The notes under the pieces are model-generated. The model had not been told where the DNA came from. It ran no database searches and worked only from the letters and a program-made list of their open reading frames with translations. Shown in pieces: positions 7,514 through 15,134 of a stretch of DNA of 16,608 nt; positions within the stretch are counted from its first letter, which is position 1, and every line of letters begins with the position of its first letter. Both the position numbers and the translations under genes were made by a program. This DNA is from Bacteroidota bacterium (GTDB lineage Bacteria > Bacteroidota > Rhodothermia > Rhodothermales > UBA10348): assembly GCA_004356265.1 (NCBI GenBank), contig SMXK01000102.1:1-16608 (forward strand). Reading direction: 5' to 3'.

Positions 7514-7554
7514 CAATGCCAGGGCCGGTACCCGTTCCAGATCGTACGAGCCCG

Positions 7555-9351
7555 CTATCGATCGTTCCGTACGATTCGCATACCCCAAAGACTCTCGTCA
7601 TCTGGCCCATCTTCTCCAAAATCGCCATAGGCGTGGGAAAAGTCTGATACGTATCGGGCAATATATCGACCTTCGGGCAATCGAACGAGACCTTCAAATA
7701 TTCGATTATCGCGCCGTCCGCCCGCGTGCTTCGTGTTCTTTGCCGTCATTTCCCAGACACGCTCCCCGGTCTCAGCGTCTTCGATCCAGCCGTAATCCTG
7801 CCGACTTCCCGTAGATAGCTCTCCGGTCGCTGTAACGAACACTTTTATGGCTCTCTCGATCTCGAACGTTTCTGAAATCTGGGAGTCATTGCCGATACGG
7901 GTGAAATCAATCAGAACCGTAGATTCACGCCCTGAAAACAACTCGGACACTGTATCATCCATCTGATCCTCCTCTCCCCACGAGCTTTCCAGGACCGTAT
8001 AGTCGTCCTCATTCGAGTCATTGACCGAAACAGGAAAAACAGCTAAGCCCCATCGCTCAGGATTATCGGGTTTCGACCGATTTGAGTTGAAGGCCTCGAA
8101 ACTGTGCGAGTTGTCCGTCTGATAATACACCGTATACGTGCCTGGTTCTAATTCCAGAAATACGGTTTCTACCCGGTTTTTACTGTCTCCACCTGCGATG
8201 TTGGAATTTCTATAACTCATTTTCCAGATGGTCTCGTGAGAATCGTTTCGCTCCAGCCAGCCGTAATCATACACCGAACTCTGAGACGTAATTTCTCCCA
8301 TCGCTGAAATAAGAAATGTAGATTTCTTGTTCACTTTGAATTGTTTCTTGTGCAGTTCATCGTCGCCGATACCAGTCATGTCTATAAATGGCGTCGTTTG
8401 TGTCCAAGGATCGTACGACACAATATTTGCCCGTGGAACGTTAGAGAGAGTCATTCCCCAGCCGTCGGGATCATGCGGTGGATTCGCGCGCCAGCTCTTT
8501 CCTGAATGCGAGCCGTTGCTTTGAAAACCGGCTCTGTAAATTCCCGGGTCCAGAGTGATAGTGCCCTGGAAAATTCGATTTGTTTCCGCGCCACCAGCTG
8601 GCATAGTGTTTTCCCAATTCATCATCCAGACAGTGGTACCATTCTGAACATTCTCGATGTACCCGAAATCACATTCCCGCGAGCAGATCTCTCCGATTGC
8701 ATAGATGCTCACTTCTGCCTGGGCAGAAACACGAAACAGATGCGTACTAGCGTCCCTGTTTCCGACGATACCGGTTGTCCATAGCAAATCTTCCGACTCT
8801 GGAGAGAACCCGTGATAATCAGCATGGAAAACGTCCGGGTTATCGATATCTGCCCCGGTCGGCTGCGCTATACTAAGCGACCATTGGCTCGCGTCATTAG
8901 TCCAGAATGGCTTCAAGCCCAGGAATGGAGCGTTAGATCTTGAATTGGCTGTTGGGCCTTCTGTCGTATAAAAGACGTCATACGACCCGGCCGTAATATG
9001 AATCGAATCCGTTACAACTCCCAATACACCATCACGGACATACTGAGATCGATTTGCTATCCAGACCAGCGACCGGTCATCTGCATTTACGATCCAGCCG
9101 TATGTAGCAATCAAGGCCCGCTCTGCGTCAGTTTCAAACGATCCGGTCATATTTATCACTATGTCAGTATCGTTCTCTACTCGCATGCCGGTCCGATAGA
9201 CGTGTCCATCTGACATGTCTGATATTACGACAAGTCCTTCTACTCCACCAGTTCTATTGCTCATTCGCCACATGACGAGACCTACTGCTCCAAATAGCAG
9301 AAAAAGCTGAACCTTCGTCAATCCTTGTTTTCTCATATCGTCGTTTGGCAT
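7555..9351 (-). CDS. Uncharacterised membrane-anchored protein with four tandem ~115-residue repeats
   Basis: I do not recognise a named family. The 598-residue product has a short hydrophobic segment at about 13-28, most simply an N-terminal anchor or uncleaved signal, so the rest is probably outside the cytoplasm. Four divergent repeats follow at roughly 52-161, 188-302, 322-438 and 478-595. Each has a strand-like start, then YGWI-type (84-87, 229-232, 363-366, 520-523), VW.M, AGG...NR (252-259, 386-393, 543-550), a PG.Y or EGRY turn, SHS/SHA (281-283, 415-417, 572-574) and WGM/WGL near the end. Repeat 1 is degenerate: it keeps YGWI but lacks AGG...NR and SHS and has WSL. The only two cysteines, C223 and C227, sit together in repeat 2. 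A beta-sandwich ligand-binding or adhesion role is a guess. It is first in a run with prmA, mrp and nfu, and divergent from the phosphatase gene. Confidence 0.9.
   Translation of the reverse strand: MPNDDMRKQGLTKVQLFLLFGAVGLVMWRMSNRTGGVEGLVVISDMSDGHVYRTGMRVENDTDIVINMTGSFETDAERALIATYGWIVNADDRSLVWIANRSQYVRDGVLGVVTDSIHITAGSYDVFYTTEGPTANSRSNAPFLGLKPFWTNDASQWSLSIAQPTGADIDNPDVFHADYHGFSPESEDLLWTTGIVGNRDASTHLFRVSAQAEVSIYAIGEICSRECDFGYIENVQNGTTVWMMNWENTMPAGGAETNRIFQGTITLDPGIYRAGFQSNGSHSGKSWRANPPHDPDGWGMTLSNVPRANIVSYDPWTQTTPFIDMTGIGDDELHKKQFKVNKKSTFLISAMGEITSQSSVYDYGWLERNDSHETIWKMSYRNSNIAGGDSKNRVETVFLELEPGTYTVYYQTDNSHSFEAFNSNRSKPDNPERWGLAVFPVSVNDSNEDDYTVLESSWGEEDQMDDTVSELFSGRESTVLIDFTRIGNDSQISETFEIERAIKVFVTATGELSTGSRQDYGWIEDAETGERVWEMTAKNTKHAGGRRDNRIFEGLVRLPEGRYIARYVSDFSHAYGDFGEDGPDDESLWGMRIVRNDR
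7565..7920 (-). repeat. Coding repeat unit 4 (residues about 478-595)
   Basis: Fourth copy: GEL, YGWIE, VWEM, AGGRRDNR, EGRYIARYVSDFSHA and DDESLWGM. It ends three residues before the stop. Copies 2 to 4 are clearly homologous at protein level but too diverged in DNA to form a nucleotide repeat. Confidence 0.7.
8037..8388 (-). repeat. Coding repeat unit 3 (residues about 322-438)
   Basis: Third copy: GEI, YGWLE, IWKMSYRNSNIAGG, KNR, EPGTYTVYYQTDNSHS and KPDNPERWGL. It preserves every block of the consensus. Boundaries are estimated by eye. Confidence 0.7.
8443..8790 (-). repeat. Coding repeat unit 2 (residues about 188-302)
   Basis: Best-formed early copy of the repeat in the 598-residue protein, with FGYIE, VWMM, AGGAETNR, DPGIYR, SHS and PPHDPDGWGM in order. 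It carries the CSREC cysteine pair that the other copies lack. Boundaries are estimated by eye from the spacing of the shared blocks. Confidence 0.7.
8869..9198 (-). repeat. Degenerate coding repeat unit 1 (residues about 52-161)
   Basis: First, weakest copy: YGWI, LVWIA, ITAGSYDVFYTT and QWSLSI are present, but the AGG...NR and SHS blocks are missing. It may be a worn copy or a unit adapted to another role next to the membrane anchor. Boundaries are estimated by eye. Confidence 0.55.
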
Positions 9352-9528
9352 CTATGCTGGTGAAGGTGAGTCTACGTCGATCCCTATTCTAAGTTACCCG
9401 AGATGTTGAAAAACCGTGCTCGGGAAACCCGTACATTGCCCGGACGACATCGATCGATTTCTGTAACATTAAGAAGTAAGCGTGTGTAGAAGCGCGTTCA
9501 TATTTCAAGAGGCGCTCTTCGCTACCGG
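9352..9528. promoter_or_regulatory. Divergent intergenic region with a 6-base inverted repeat
   Basis: These 177 bases lie between the start codons of the repeat protein (minus) and the SpoIIE-type phosphatase (plus), so both promoters should be here. A perfect inverted repeat CCCGAG (9397-9402) and CTCGGG (9419-9424) has a 16-base spacer and could be an operator or a transcript hairpin. A second one, AAGAG-GCG-CTCTT at 9507-9519, ends nine bases before the phosphatase ATG. No convincing -35/-10 pair or Shine-Dalgarno is seen on either strand. Confidence 0.4.
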
Positions 9529-11754
9529 ATGTTCCTGAGTAAGAAGAAAAAAACAGACGTTCAAAAAAACTCGACGTCCCGGACAGGGCGAACGAAACTG
9601 GTCTTTTTGAGCCTTATTTTCGCGCTTTGTTTCGGTGTTGGCCTCAGTTTCCATGTTTTCGAATGGGCAACTCAGACACCTGTCCCGCAGCTTCTGCGAT
9701 ATGTATACGAAGGCATTCTTCTTTTCGGATATGGTAGTCTTGGCATAGTATTACATGAACTGTTCAGGTCCCGACGCACATCGCCGGCTCGATCATTCTG
9801 GACAGCGTCGATTTCAGGCTTGCTCACGCTTTTCATCGGTGCAGCTGTAAGCCAGATAGGCGATTTGTTCGTCGGCGACATTCCGCTTGGAATTCCAGGA
9901 TTTGACCTGGAAACCGGTGTTCCACTGGCACTTGCCTATATTTTCAAGATGAATGTGTTGACGCTCGCCGTGAGCACTTTCGTTCTTGTCTTGCTCATCA
10001 AGCTTCAGGATCTGGTTTTAGTCAAACGCTCCAAATCCAGTCAACGGAATTGGTATATGATGCTGGGCCTTATGGTTCTTGCCTCCCTCACCGTAATTCC
10101 GAACGAGGCAGGGGCCAGACTGACAGAAATTCAGAATATCGCGCTCATCGTAGTTGTTGTCTTCATGCTGATGAATGCATTCCGACTCTCCTGGATTGTG
10201 TTCTTGTCGTTTAAAGAAAAGATCGCGACGATAGGACTGAGTATCGTTTTGGGAATCATCCTCTTTTTTATGTTTTCCATGGTGGGAGAAGGAGCAGTTT
10301 CGGGCATCCTGGTTCCGGGTGGGTACGCGTATCTCGATTATTACAGCCCACCCATTTCACTGTTTATAAGCCAGAGCATCGTGTTTGCGATGTTGTATTG
10401 TACAACTTCGTTTCTGTCGCTTCTTTTCCATTTACCGACGTCGGGGGAGTTTGCTCAGCGGGCGGGCGAACGGGCGGCGATGCATTCATTAAGCCAGGTT
10501 GCCGGACACGTTTTCGATCCGGAGAAACTGTATTCAACGATCACCGCCGCTCCGGTCGAATCCGGCTCTGCCAGCAGCGCGTGGCTTGCGGTGGCAGATT
10601 ATCAGACCGGATCACTGAAGCCTGTTATCGTCGCAACGCACGGTATTGATACAGAAAAAATCGAGAGCAAGATCGATTATATTGCACTCTACGAGGATGT
10701 CGCGCAACGCAAAGAAGCTCTACACCTTGAACATGCGCCGGCAGACCACCGCGTGAGTGCAAAACCTGGAGACGGCGTCGGAAGTCTCTTGGTCACGCCT
10801 CTGATGGCCCGCGATAAAGTGCTTGGGGCACTATTTGTTGCAAAGGATGTCGTTCGCGGATTTGAACGGGATGACTTACAAACAATCGGAATCTATGCGG
10901 CCCAGGCGGCCGTGTCGATGGACAATGCCCAACTGTTTGAGCAGCAGGTTGAAAAAGAAAGGCTTGCCCGCGAGTTAAGCATCGCGCGCGAGGTTCAGCG
11001 CCGTTTGCTACCGCAGCGAACGCCTGAGATGCCTGGCTTATCAATTGCGGCATCGAGCGTTTCCGCCCATGAGGTCGGGGGCGACTACTATGATTTCGTT
11101 CAACTGGATGACCATCGAATTTCAATTATAATAGGAGATGTATCAGGGAAAGGCACGTCGGCGGCGTTCTACATGGCCGAAATGCAAGGAGTCTTTCAGT
11201 CTCTCAGCAGACTCTCTCCTTCCCCGCGAGAGTTTCTGTCCCACGCTAATACGGCTCTGGCCCACAGCCTGGATCGAAATGTCTTTATCTCCGTCATTTA
11301 TGGTGTTCTGGATGTTGAAAAAGAAACTTTCGTGATGGCCCGCGCCGGTCACTGCCCGGCTGCCCTCGTAGATCAAACGGGAGTTGCGCGATATATTCGA
11401 ACCCAGGGCATGGGGCTTGGTCTCGACAGATCGACTCTGTTTAAAACTACCCTCGAAGAAGAAGATATATCCCTGAATCCGGGAGACGTTTTCGCACTCT
11501 ATACAGACGGTGTCGTGGAAAGTCGATCTCCCGAAAACGAAGAATACGGATATGATCGCCTGCTGAATGTTCTTTCAGAATTCAGGCATGAAGATGCAAC
11601 GGAAATCCACAAAGCCGTAATCCGAGATTTGGATACTTTCTTACAGAATCGTGAATACGACGACGATATGACTCTCGTGATTATCAAGTGGCACGGGATA
11701 CCGATATCTGAAAGTGGGACCTTAATCATACCCGAAACAGAATCCACTTTATAA
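9529..11754 (+). CDS. Membrane-bound GAF-SpoIIE (PP2C) serine phosphatase
   Basis: SpoIIE/RsbU-type phosphatases dephosphorylate STAS anti-anti-sigma proteins and so turn on partner-switching pathways. The 741-residue product has about seven hydrophobic membrane segments between residues 23 and 300. A GAF-like domain follows at about 320-468 (GSLLVTPLMARDKVLGALFV near its end), then a helical linker with EKERLARELSIAREVQRRLL (475-494). The PPM phosphatase domain runs from about 505 to 722. Metal-binding acidic residues are in place: D519 in GGDYYD, D537 in GDVSGKG, D660 in YTDGVVE and D712/D713 in DDDMTL, so it should be active. The ATG at 9529 precedes a lysine-rich cytoplasmic head. The STAS and kinase genes follow at once and are its likely target and antagonist. 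The signal sensed by the membrane or GAF parts is unknown. Confidence 0.94.
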   Translation: MFLSKKKKTDVQKNSTSRTGRTKLVFLSLIFALCFGVGLSFHVFEWATQTPVPQLLRYVYEGILLFGYGSLGIVLHELFRSRRTSPARSFWTASISGLLTLFIGAAVSQIGDLFVGDIPLGIPGFDLETGVPLALAYIFKMNVLTLAVSTFVLVLLIKLQDLVLVKRSKSSQRNWYMMLGLMVLASLTVIPNEAGARLTEIQNIALIVVVVFMLMNAFRLSWIVFLSFKEKIATIGLSIVLGIILFFMFSMVGEGAVSGILVPGGYAYLDYYSPPISLFISQSIVFAMLYCTTSFLSLLFHLPTSGEFAQRAGERAAMHSLSQVAGHVFDPEKLYSTITAAPVESGSASSAWLAVADYQTGSLKPVIVATHGIDTEKIESKIDYIALYEDVAQRKEALHLEHAPADHRVSAKPGDGVGSLLVTPLMARDKVLGALFVAKDVVRGFERDDLQTIGIYAAQAAVSMDNAQLFEQQVEKERLARELSIAREVQRRLLPQRTPEMPGLSIAASSVSAHEVGGDYYDFVQLDDHRISIIIGDVSGKGTSAAFYMAEMQGVFQSLSRLSPSPREFLSHANTALAHSLDRNVFISVIYGVLDVEKETFVMARAGHCPAALVDQTGVARYIRTQGMGLGLDRSTLFKTTLEEEDISLNPGDVFALYTDGVVESRSPENEEYGYDRLLNVLSEFRHEDATEIHKAVIRDLDTFLQNREYDDDMTLVIIKWHGIPISESGTLIIPETESTL

Positions 11755-11776
11755 TGATTCTTTGTAGTTTACATTC

Positions 11777-11793
11777 TCTGCCGCAGTGGCAGA
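11777..11793. other. Small hairpin between the phosphatase and STAS genes
   Basis: TCTGCC-GCAGT-GGCAGA gives a 6-base stem with a 5-base loop, 22 bases after the phosphatase stop and 46 bases before the STAS start. No T-run follows, so it is more likely an mRNA stability or processing element than a terminator. It could also be chance. Confidence 0.25.
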
Positions 11794-11839
11794 CTGTTGA
11801 GCCGCAAACTAATACCAATACAGCTTCATCAAAGACGCA

Positions 11840-12190
11840 ATGAGCAATTTTTCAGTCAGTTTTAGAACGTTGAACCATATTCAAGTGCTGGATCTAAAGG
11901 GTGAATTGGATGCACATACGGCATCAGACCTTGAAGCAGCAATTCATAAGTGCCAATCCAGTGGCTCGTATCACATAATCGTTAACGGCGCAGACTTGAT
12001 GTACATATCGAGCGCCGGACTCGGTGTATTTATGGCTTACATAGAAGAAATAAGGGAAAACGGAGGTGACCTCAAGATTTCCAACCTGCAACCAAAAGTG
12101 TTTAATGTATTCGATTTACTGGGATTTCCCATGTTATTCGACATCTTAGATACAGAAGAAGAAGCCGTCGCCAAATTCGAAGCTGCATAA
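11840..12190 (+). CDS. STAS-domain anti-sigma factor antagonist
   Basis: Small cytoplasmic STAS proteins of the SpoIIAA/RsbV type bind a kinase/anti-sigma factor when unphosphorylated and are released when phosphorylated on a conserved serine. The 116-residue product has the family pattern IQVLDLKGELDAHTASDLE (14-32), MYISSAGLGVF (54-64) and LGFPMLFDI. Aligned on SpoIIAA, the phosphorylated serine is S58; the second serine of the usual DSSG is alanine here (ISSAG), a common variant. Its length matches SpoIIAA. It sits 85 bp after the phosphatase gene and 61 bp before the kinase gene, as in partner-switch operons. Start ATG at 11840; no clear Shine-Dalgarno. Confidence 0.95.
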   Translation: MSNFSVSFRTLNHIQVLDLKGELDAHTASDLEAAIHKCQSSGSYHIIVNGADLMYISSAGLGVFMAYIEEIRENGGDLKISNLQPKVFNVFDLLGFPMLFDILDTEEEAVAKFEAA

Positions 12191-12251
12191 CTCGTCTGGC
12201 AGCTCACTACTCAAGACATACCGAATTTCCCGCTCACGACTGCGATTACAA

Positions 12252-12680
12252 TTGGCATCTATTACCCACAAATTAACCATCCCGAGTTCGACACGATATC
12301 TCGTTGAGGTCCGAGATTTTGTGAAGGGACACGCGGCTAAAGCTGGTTTTTCTTCTCAGGCGATTGAGTATTTGAAACTGGCCGTGGACGAAGCATGTAC
12401 GAACGTAATTAAACACGCCTATAAAGACGATCGCGAAAACATCGTCGACGTCGCCATTATCGTTACTGATGACAAGTTCGTTATCCGCCTTCGGGATCGC
12501 GGGATCGCCTTCAACGAGGCGGAGTACCAATTACCAGATTTAAAGGAGTCTATATCGGAAGGAAAACGAGGCGGTCTTGGCGTTAAGCTCATGAATCGCC
12601 TGATGGATCGGGTTGAATATCGAACGCACGACGGTGTTAATGAGTGTTGCCTGGTCAAATACCGCGAAGACAATTCGTAG
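12252..12680 (+). CDS. RsbW/SpoIIAB-like serine kinase (HATPase), anti-sigma type
   Basis: HATPase-domain kinase expected to phosphorylate the adjacent STAS protein and, when free, to bind and block a sigma factor or other target. The 142-residue product shows the Bergerat ATP-binding motifs: N-box AVDEACTNVIKHAY (44-57; E47, N51), G1 DRGIAF (82-87) and G2 GGLGVKLMNRL (107-117). The start is taken as TTG at 12252 because no ATG or GTG lies near the domain edge and the frame is otherwise open back into the STAS gene. Exact start is uncertain by a few codons. It ends three bases from the stop of menG on the other strand. No sigma factor gene is in the window, so its target must be encoded elsewhere. 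Confidence 0.93.
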   Translation: MASITHKLTIPSSTRYLVEVRDFVKGHAAKAGFSSQAIEYLKLAVDEACTNVIKHAYKDDRENIVDVAIIVTDDKFVIRLRDRGIAFNEAEYQLPDLKESISEGKRGGLGVKLMNRLMDRVEYRTHDGVNECCLVKYREDNS

Positions 12681-12683
12681 CCC

Positions 12684-13400
12684 TCAGCCGGATGATCGCC
12701 CGGAATAAAGAGAGGCGATTCCAAAAGTCAATCGTTTCTGCGAAACGCCACGGAATCCGGAGCTTCTCATAACGTCTAAAAAGTCCGCCCCGTCTGGAAA
12801 AGCTTCGATGGACTCCGGTAGATATTTATATGCTGCATCATCGCCTGAAATCATTTTCCCGATAGTGGGAAGAATAAAACGTCCGTAGAAAGCGTATAAC
12901 TGCTTAACCGGAAAACGTGTTGGCCGACTAAATTCCAATACTACCAATTGACCACCAGGACGAAGAACTCGACTGATTTCACTGAGTCCGAGAGCCAGGT
13001 CCTCAAAATTCCGAACACCAAACGCGACCACCGCGGCATCAAAACTAGCCTCGGAGAATGGCAACTGCTCGGCGTCCCCGTGTTTTAATTTGATCAGATT
13101 TGAAAGGCCCCTGTTCTCAATTTTCGTTCGACCCACCTGAAGCATTTCTTCTGCGATGTCCACCCCCACGACTTCATCCGGATCTAAGGTTCCAGCGAGA
13201 ATGGCGAGATCTGCGGTGCCGGTTGCGACATCTAATATTCGTGACGGAGCGTCGTCTTTCAACATGGCAATCGCCTTTTTCCGCCATTGTTGATCGATTC
13301 CTCCGCTCAGTATCCTGTTCAATACGTCATACCGCGGCGCGATATTGTCGAACATGTCTTTAACAAATGCTTTCTTGTCAGTAGTTGGCAAGCTGGCCAT
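12684..13400 (-). CDS. ubiE: Demethylmenaquinone / 2-octaprenyl-benzoquinol C-methyltransferase
   Basis: SAM-dependent C-methyltransferase for the last step of menaquinone synthesis (MenG) or a step of ubiquinone synthesis (UbiE). In an FCB bacterium the menaquinone role is expected. The 238-residue product has the N-terminal signature VKDMFDNIAPRYDVLNRILS (13-32), the SAM site LDVATGTADLAI (56-67), GDAEQLPF (108-115), the AFGVRNFED segment (126-134), LRPGG (146-150) and the C-terminal GIASLY. Length is normal. Start ATG at 13400. A GAGGGGA-like sequence lies about 13 bases upstream, rather far for a ribosome-binding site. It lies 39 bp after pfkA on the same strand. Its stop faces the RsbW-like gene with a 3 bp gap. 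Confidence 0.96.
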   Translation of the reverse strand: MASLPTTDKKAFVKDMFDNIAPRYDVLNRILSGGIDQQWRKKAIAMLKDDAPSRILDVATGTADLAILAGTLDPDEVVGVDIAEEMLQVGRTKIENRGLSNLIKLKHGDAEQLPFSEASFDAAVVAFGVRNFEDLALGLSEISRVLRPGGQLVVLEFSRPTRFPVKQLYAFYGRFILPTIGKMISGDDAAYKYLPESIEAFPDGADFLDVMRSSGFRGVSQKRLTFGIASLYSGRSSG

Positions 13401-13404
13401 GAAT

Positions 13405-13419
13405 TGAGGCGTCCCCTCA
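13405..13419. other. Small inverted repeat in the pfkA-menG gap
   Basis: TGAGG-CGTCC-CCTCA, a 5-base stem with a 5-base loop, starting five bases upstream of the menG ATG. If folded in the mRNA it would sequester the GAGGGGA stretch, the only Shine-Dalgarno-like sequence near that start. The stem is short and may be chance. Confidence 0.25.
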
Positions 13420-13439
13420 GGGATGGTCTTACGTGAGTC

Positions 13440-14426
13440 TCAACGAATTACGTCTGCAAGCTTCATCAGATCGAAATTCATGATTTTTTTCTGAGTCCAG
13501 ACAGCCTCAGAGGGCGTCAGGGTAATGCGATCATGAACGATTCCGATCATAACGTTTGTATGACCTTGAACCAGCGCATCAATTGATGCCATCCCCAACC
13601 TGCTCGCAAGTACGCGATCATTTGCCGAGGGAGACCCGCCACGCTGGGTGTGCCCTAGAATGCAGACGCGTATTTCTATATCGTCAAAACTCGAATCGTC
13701 TTCTAAAGAACTGGCAATATGAACGGCCCCACCTAGTTCATCTCCTTCGGCCACAATCACTATCGATGATCGAAGTTGGTTGGACATGGTTTCCAGGATA
13801 CGCTTTTTGACATATTCCATTGACTGATTGGATTCCGGGATCAGTACCAGTTCTGCGCCGCCACCAATCCCACTATGCAGTGCTATAAAACCGGCATCTC
13901 GTCCCATTACCTCCACCAGAAACAACCGGTTATGGGCATCCGCCGTATCGCGAATCCGGTCAATGCTTTGAATAGCTGTATTGATGGCAGTATCAAATCC
14001 AATCGTGTAATCCGTCCCGAAGAGGTCGTTATCAATTGTCCCGGGACAGCATATAATCGGAATATTGTGTTCAGCAGAAAATATCGTCGCTCCCTGCAAG
14101 GTGCCGTCCCCTCCGATTCCGATAAGGGCGTCTATCTGCCACTTTCTTACATTTTCAGCGGCAGCAATGCGACCATCAACCGTTCTGAATTGTTTTGATC
14201 GAGCACTCTTTAATATCGTACCCCCTTTCTGCAAGATTCCGGAAACGTCTCGAGTAGTCAATTCTGTAGACTCGCCTTCGATCATTCCAGCATACCCGCG
14301 AAAAATTCCGGTTACTGCAATTCCATATTCATGGGCCGTCCTGACCACAGCCCTCAAGCACGCATTCATCCCGGGAGCATCACCGCCGCTCGTGAAGACA
14401 CCGATTCTTTTTATCGCGTCAGACAT
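13440..14426 (-). CDS. pfkA: ATP-dependent 6-phosphofructokinase
   Basis: Phosphorylates fructose 6-phosphate to the 1,6-bisphosphate, the committed step of glycolysis, in the cytoplasm. The 328-residue product has the nucleotide loop GVFTSGGDAPGMNACLR (9-25), IGGDGTLQGA (104-113), PGTIDNDLFGTDYTIGFDTA (128-147; D133 as the catalytic base), MGRDAGF (174-180) and LGHTQRGGSPSANDR (257-271). Use of ATP rather than pyrophosphate is read from two positions: glycine after GGD (PPi enzymes have aspartate) and glycine in PGTIDND (PPi enzymes have lysine). The length matches bacterial type A PFK. Start ATG at 14426, without a visible ribosome-binding site. It is divergent from the biotin carrier gene and probably cotranscribed with menG. 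Confidence 0.97.
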   Translation of the reverse strand: MSDAIKRIGVFTSGGDAPGMNACLRAVVRTAHEYGIAVTGIFRGYAGMIEGESTELTTRDVSGILQKGGTILKSARSKQFRTVDGRIAAAENVRKWQIDALIGIGGDGTLQGATIFSAEHNIPIICCPGTIDNDLFGTDYTIGFDTAINTAIQSIDRIRDTADAHNRLFLVEVMGRDAGFIALHSGIGGGAELVLIPESNQSMEYVKKRILETMSNQLRSSIVIVAEGDELGGAVHIASSLEDDSSFDDIEIRVCILGHTQRGGSPSANDRVLASRLGMASIDALVQGHTNVMIGIVHDRITLTPSEAVWTQKKIMNFDLMKLADVIR

Positions 14427-14594
14427 AATGCTGAATGTGTTGAATAATCATGGAGTTCAAGTTACGAAGATCCACTTGGAACCATATGATATTCGGTTTA
14501 AAAGGGCGTTCGTTTTCGACAAGATTTGAGCTGATTGTTGAGTCGTGTGAGAGTCGTATCTTCGATTGCCACCCGGAATACCATTACGATCTTG

Positions 14595-15116
14595 ATGACT
14601 AAATCGCACCACTCTCTAAGTGAAACACAGGTACGCGTAGAGATTAATGATCAATCTCGAATCATTGAGCTTGGTTTAAACGAGACAGAAAATAAAGACG
14701 GGTTTTCTCTCAGACATGTACACGGAAAATCGTGGTCTGTATTATTTAAAGGAAAAAGTATTTCTGCTACCCTGACCGATCGGACCCGGAATATGTTGTC
14801 ATTTTCGATTGGCGGCGTTCCGTACACGTTTCGAGTTACGAATCGCCGGGCTCAACTTCTTGAAGAATTGGGTGTCGGTTCTGACTCAAACGAATTTGAC
14901 GGCGACATTTCTGCTCCAATGCCGGGCCTTGTTATAAAAGTACATGTTGCACTCGGTGACATCGTGTCAGCCGGAGACGCATTGGTAGTGCTTGAAGCCA
15001 TGAAAATGGAAAATGAAATCAGGGCGCCCTTTGATGCACGGGTAACAAACGTTGACGCACAGCCTGGCCTATCGGTGACTAAAAACACTTCGCTAGTCTC
15101 ACTCGAACGATTGTAG
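14595..15116 (+). CDS. Biotin carboxyl carrier protein (biotin/lipoyl attachment domain)
   Basis: Carries carboxybiotin between the biotin carboxylase and carboxyltransferase parts of a multi-subunit carboxylase (acetyl-, propionyl- or other acyl-CoA, or oxaloacetate decarboxylase). From the ATG at 14595 it has 173 residues. An N-terminal domain (about 10-90) includes SFSIGGVPYTFRV, like the linker region of acyl-CoA and pyruvate carboxylases. A biotinyl domain follows at about 104-172 with APMPG (107-111) and EAMKMENE (134-141; K137 is the biotinylation site). A TTG at 14535 in the same frame would add 20 residues and cannot be excluded. No carboxylase or transferase gene is adjacent. The metal-binding lipoprotein gene follows after 18 bases, with no obvious functional link. 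Confidence 0.92.
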   Translation: MTKSHHSLSETQVRVEINDQSRIIELGLNETENKDGFSLRHVHGKSWSVLFKGKSISATLTDRTRNMLSFSIGGVPYTFRVTNRRAQLLEELGVGSDSNEFDGDISAPMPGLVIKVHVALGDIVSAGDALVVLEAMKMENEIRAPFDARVTNVDAQPGLSVTKNTSLVSLERL

Positions 15117-15134
15117 CCTGCCGAACGCTCACCG

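Noticed and set aside
7514..7588. Longer prmA start at 7588
   Set aside because: It would overlap the upstream repeat gene and add residues foreign to PrmA; the ATG at 7513 gives the normal N-terminus.
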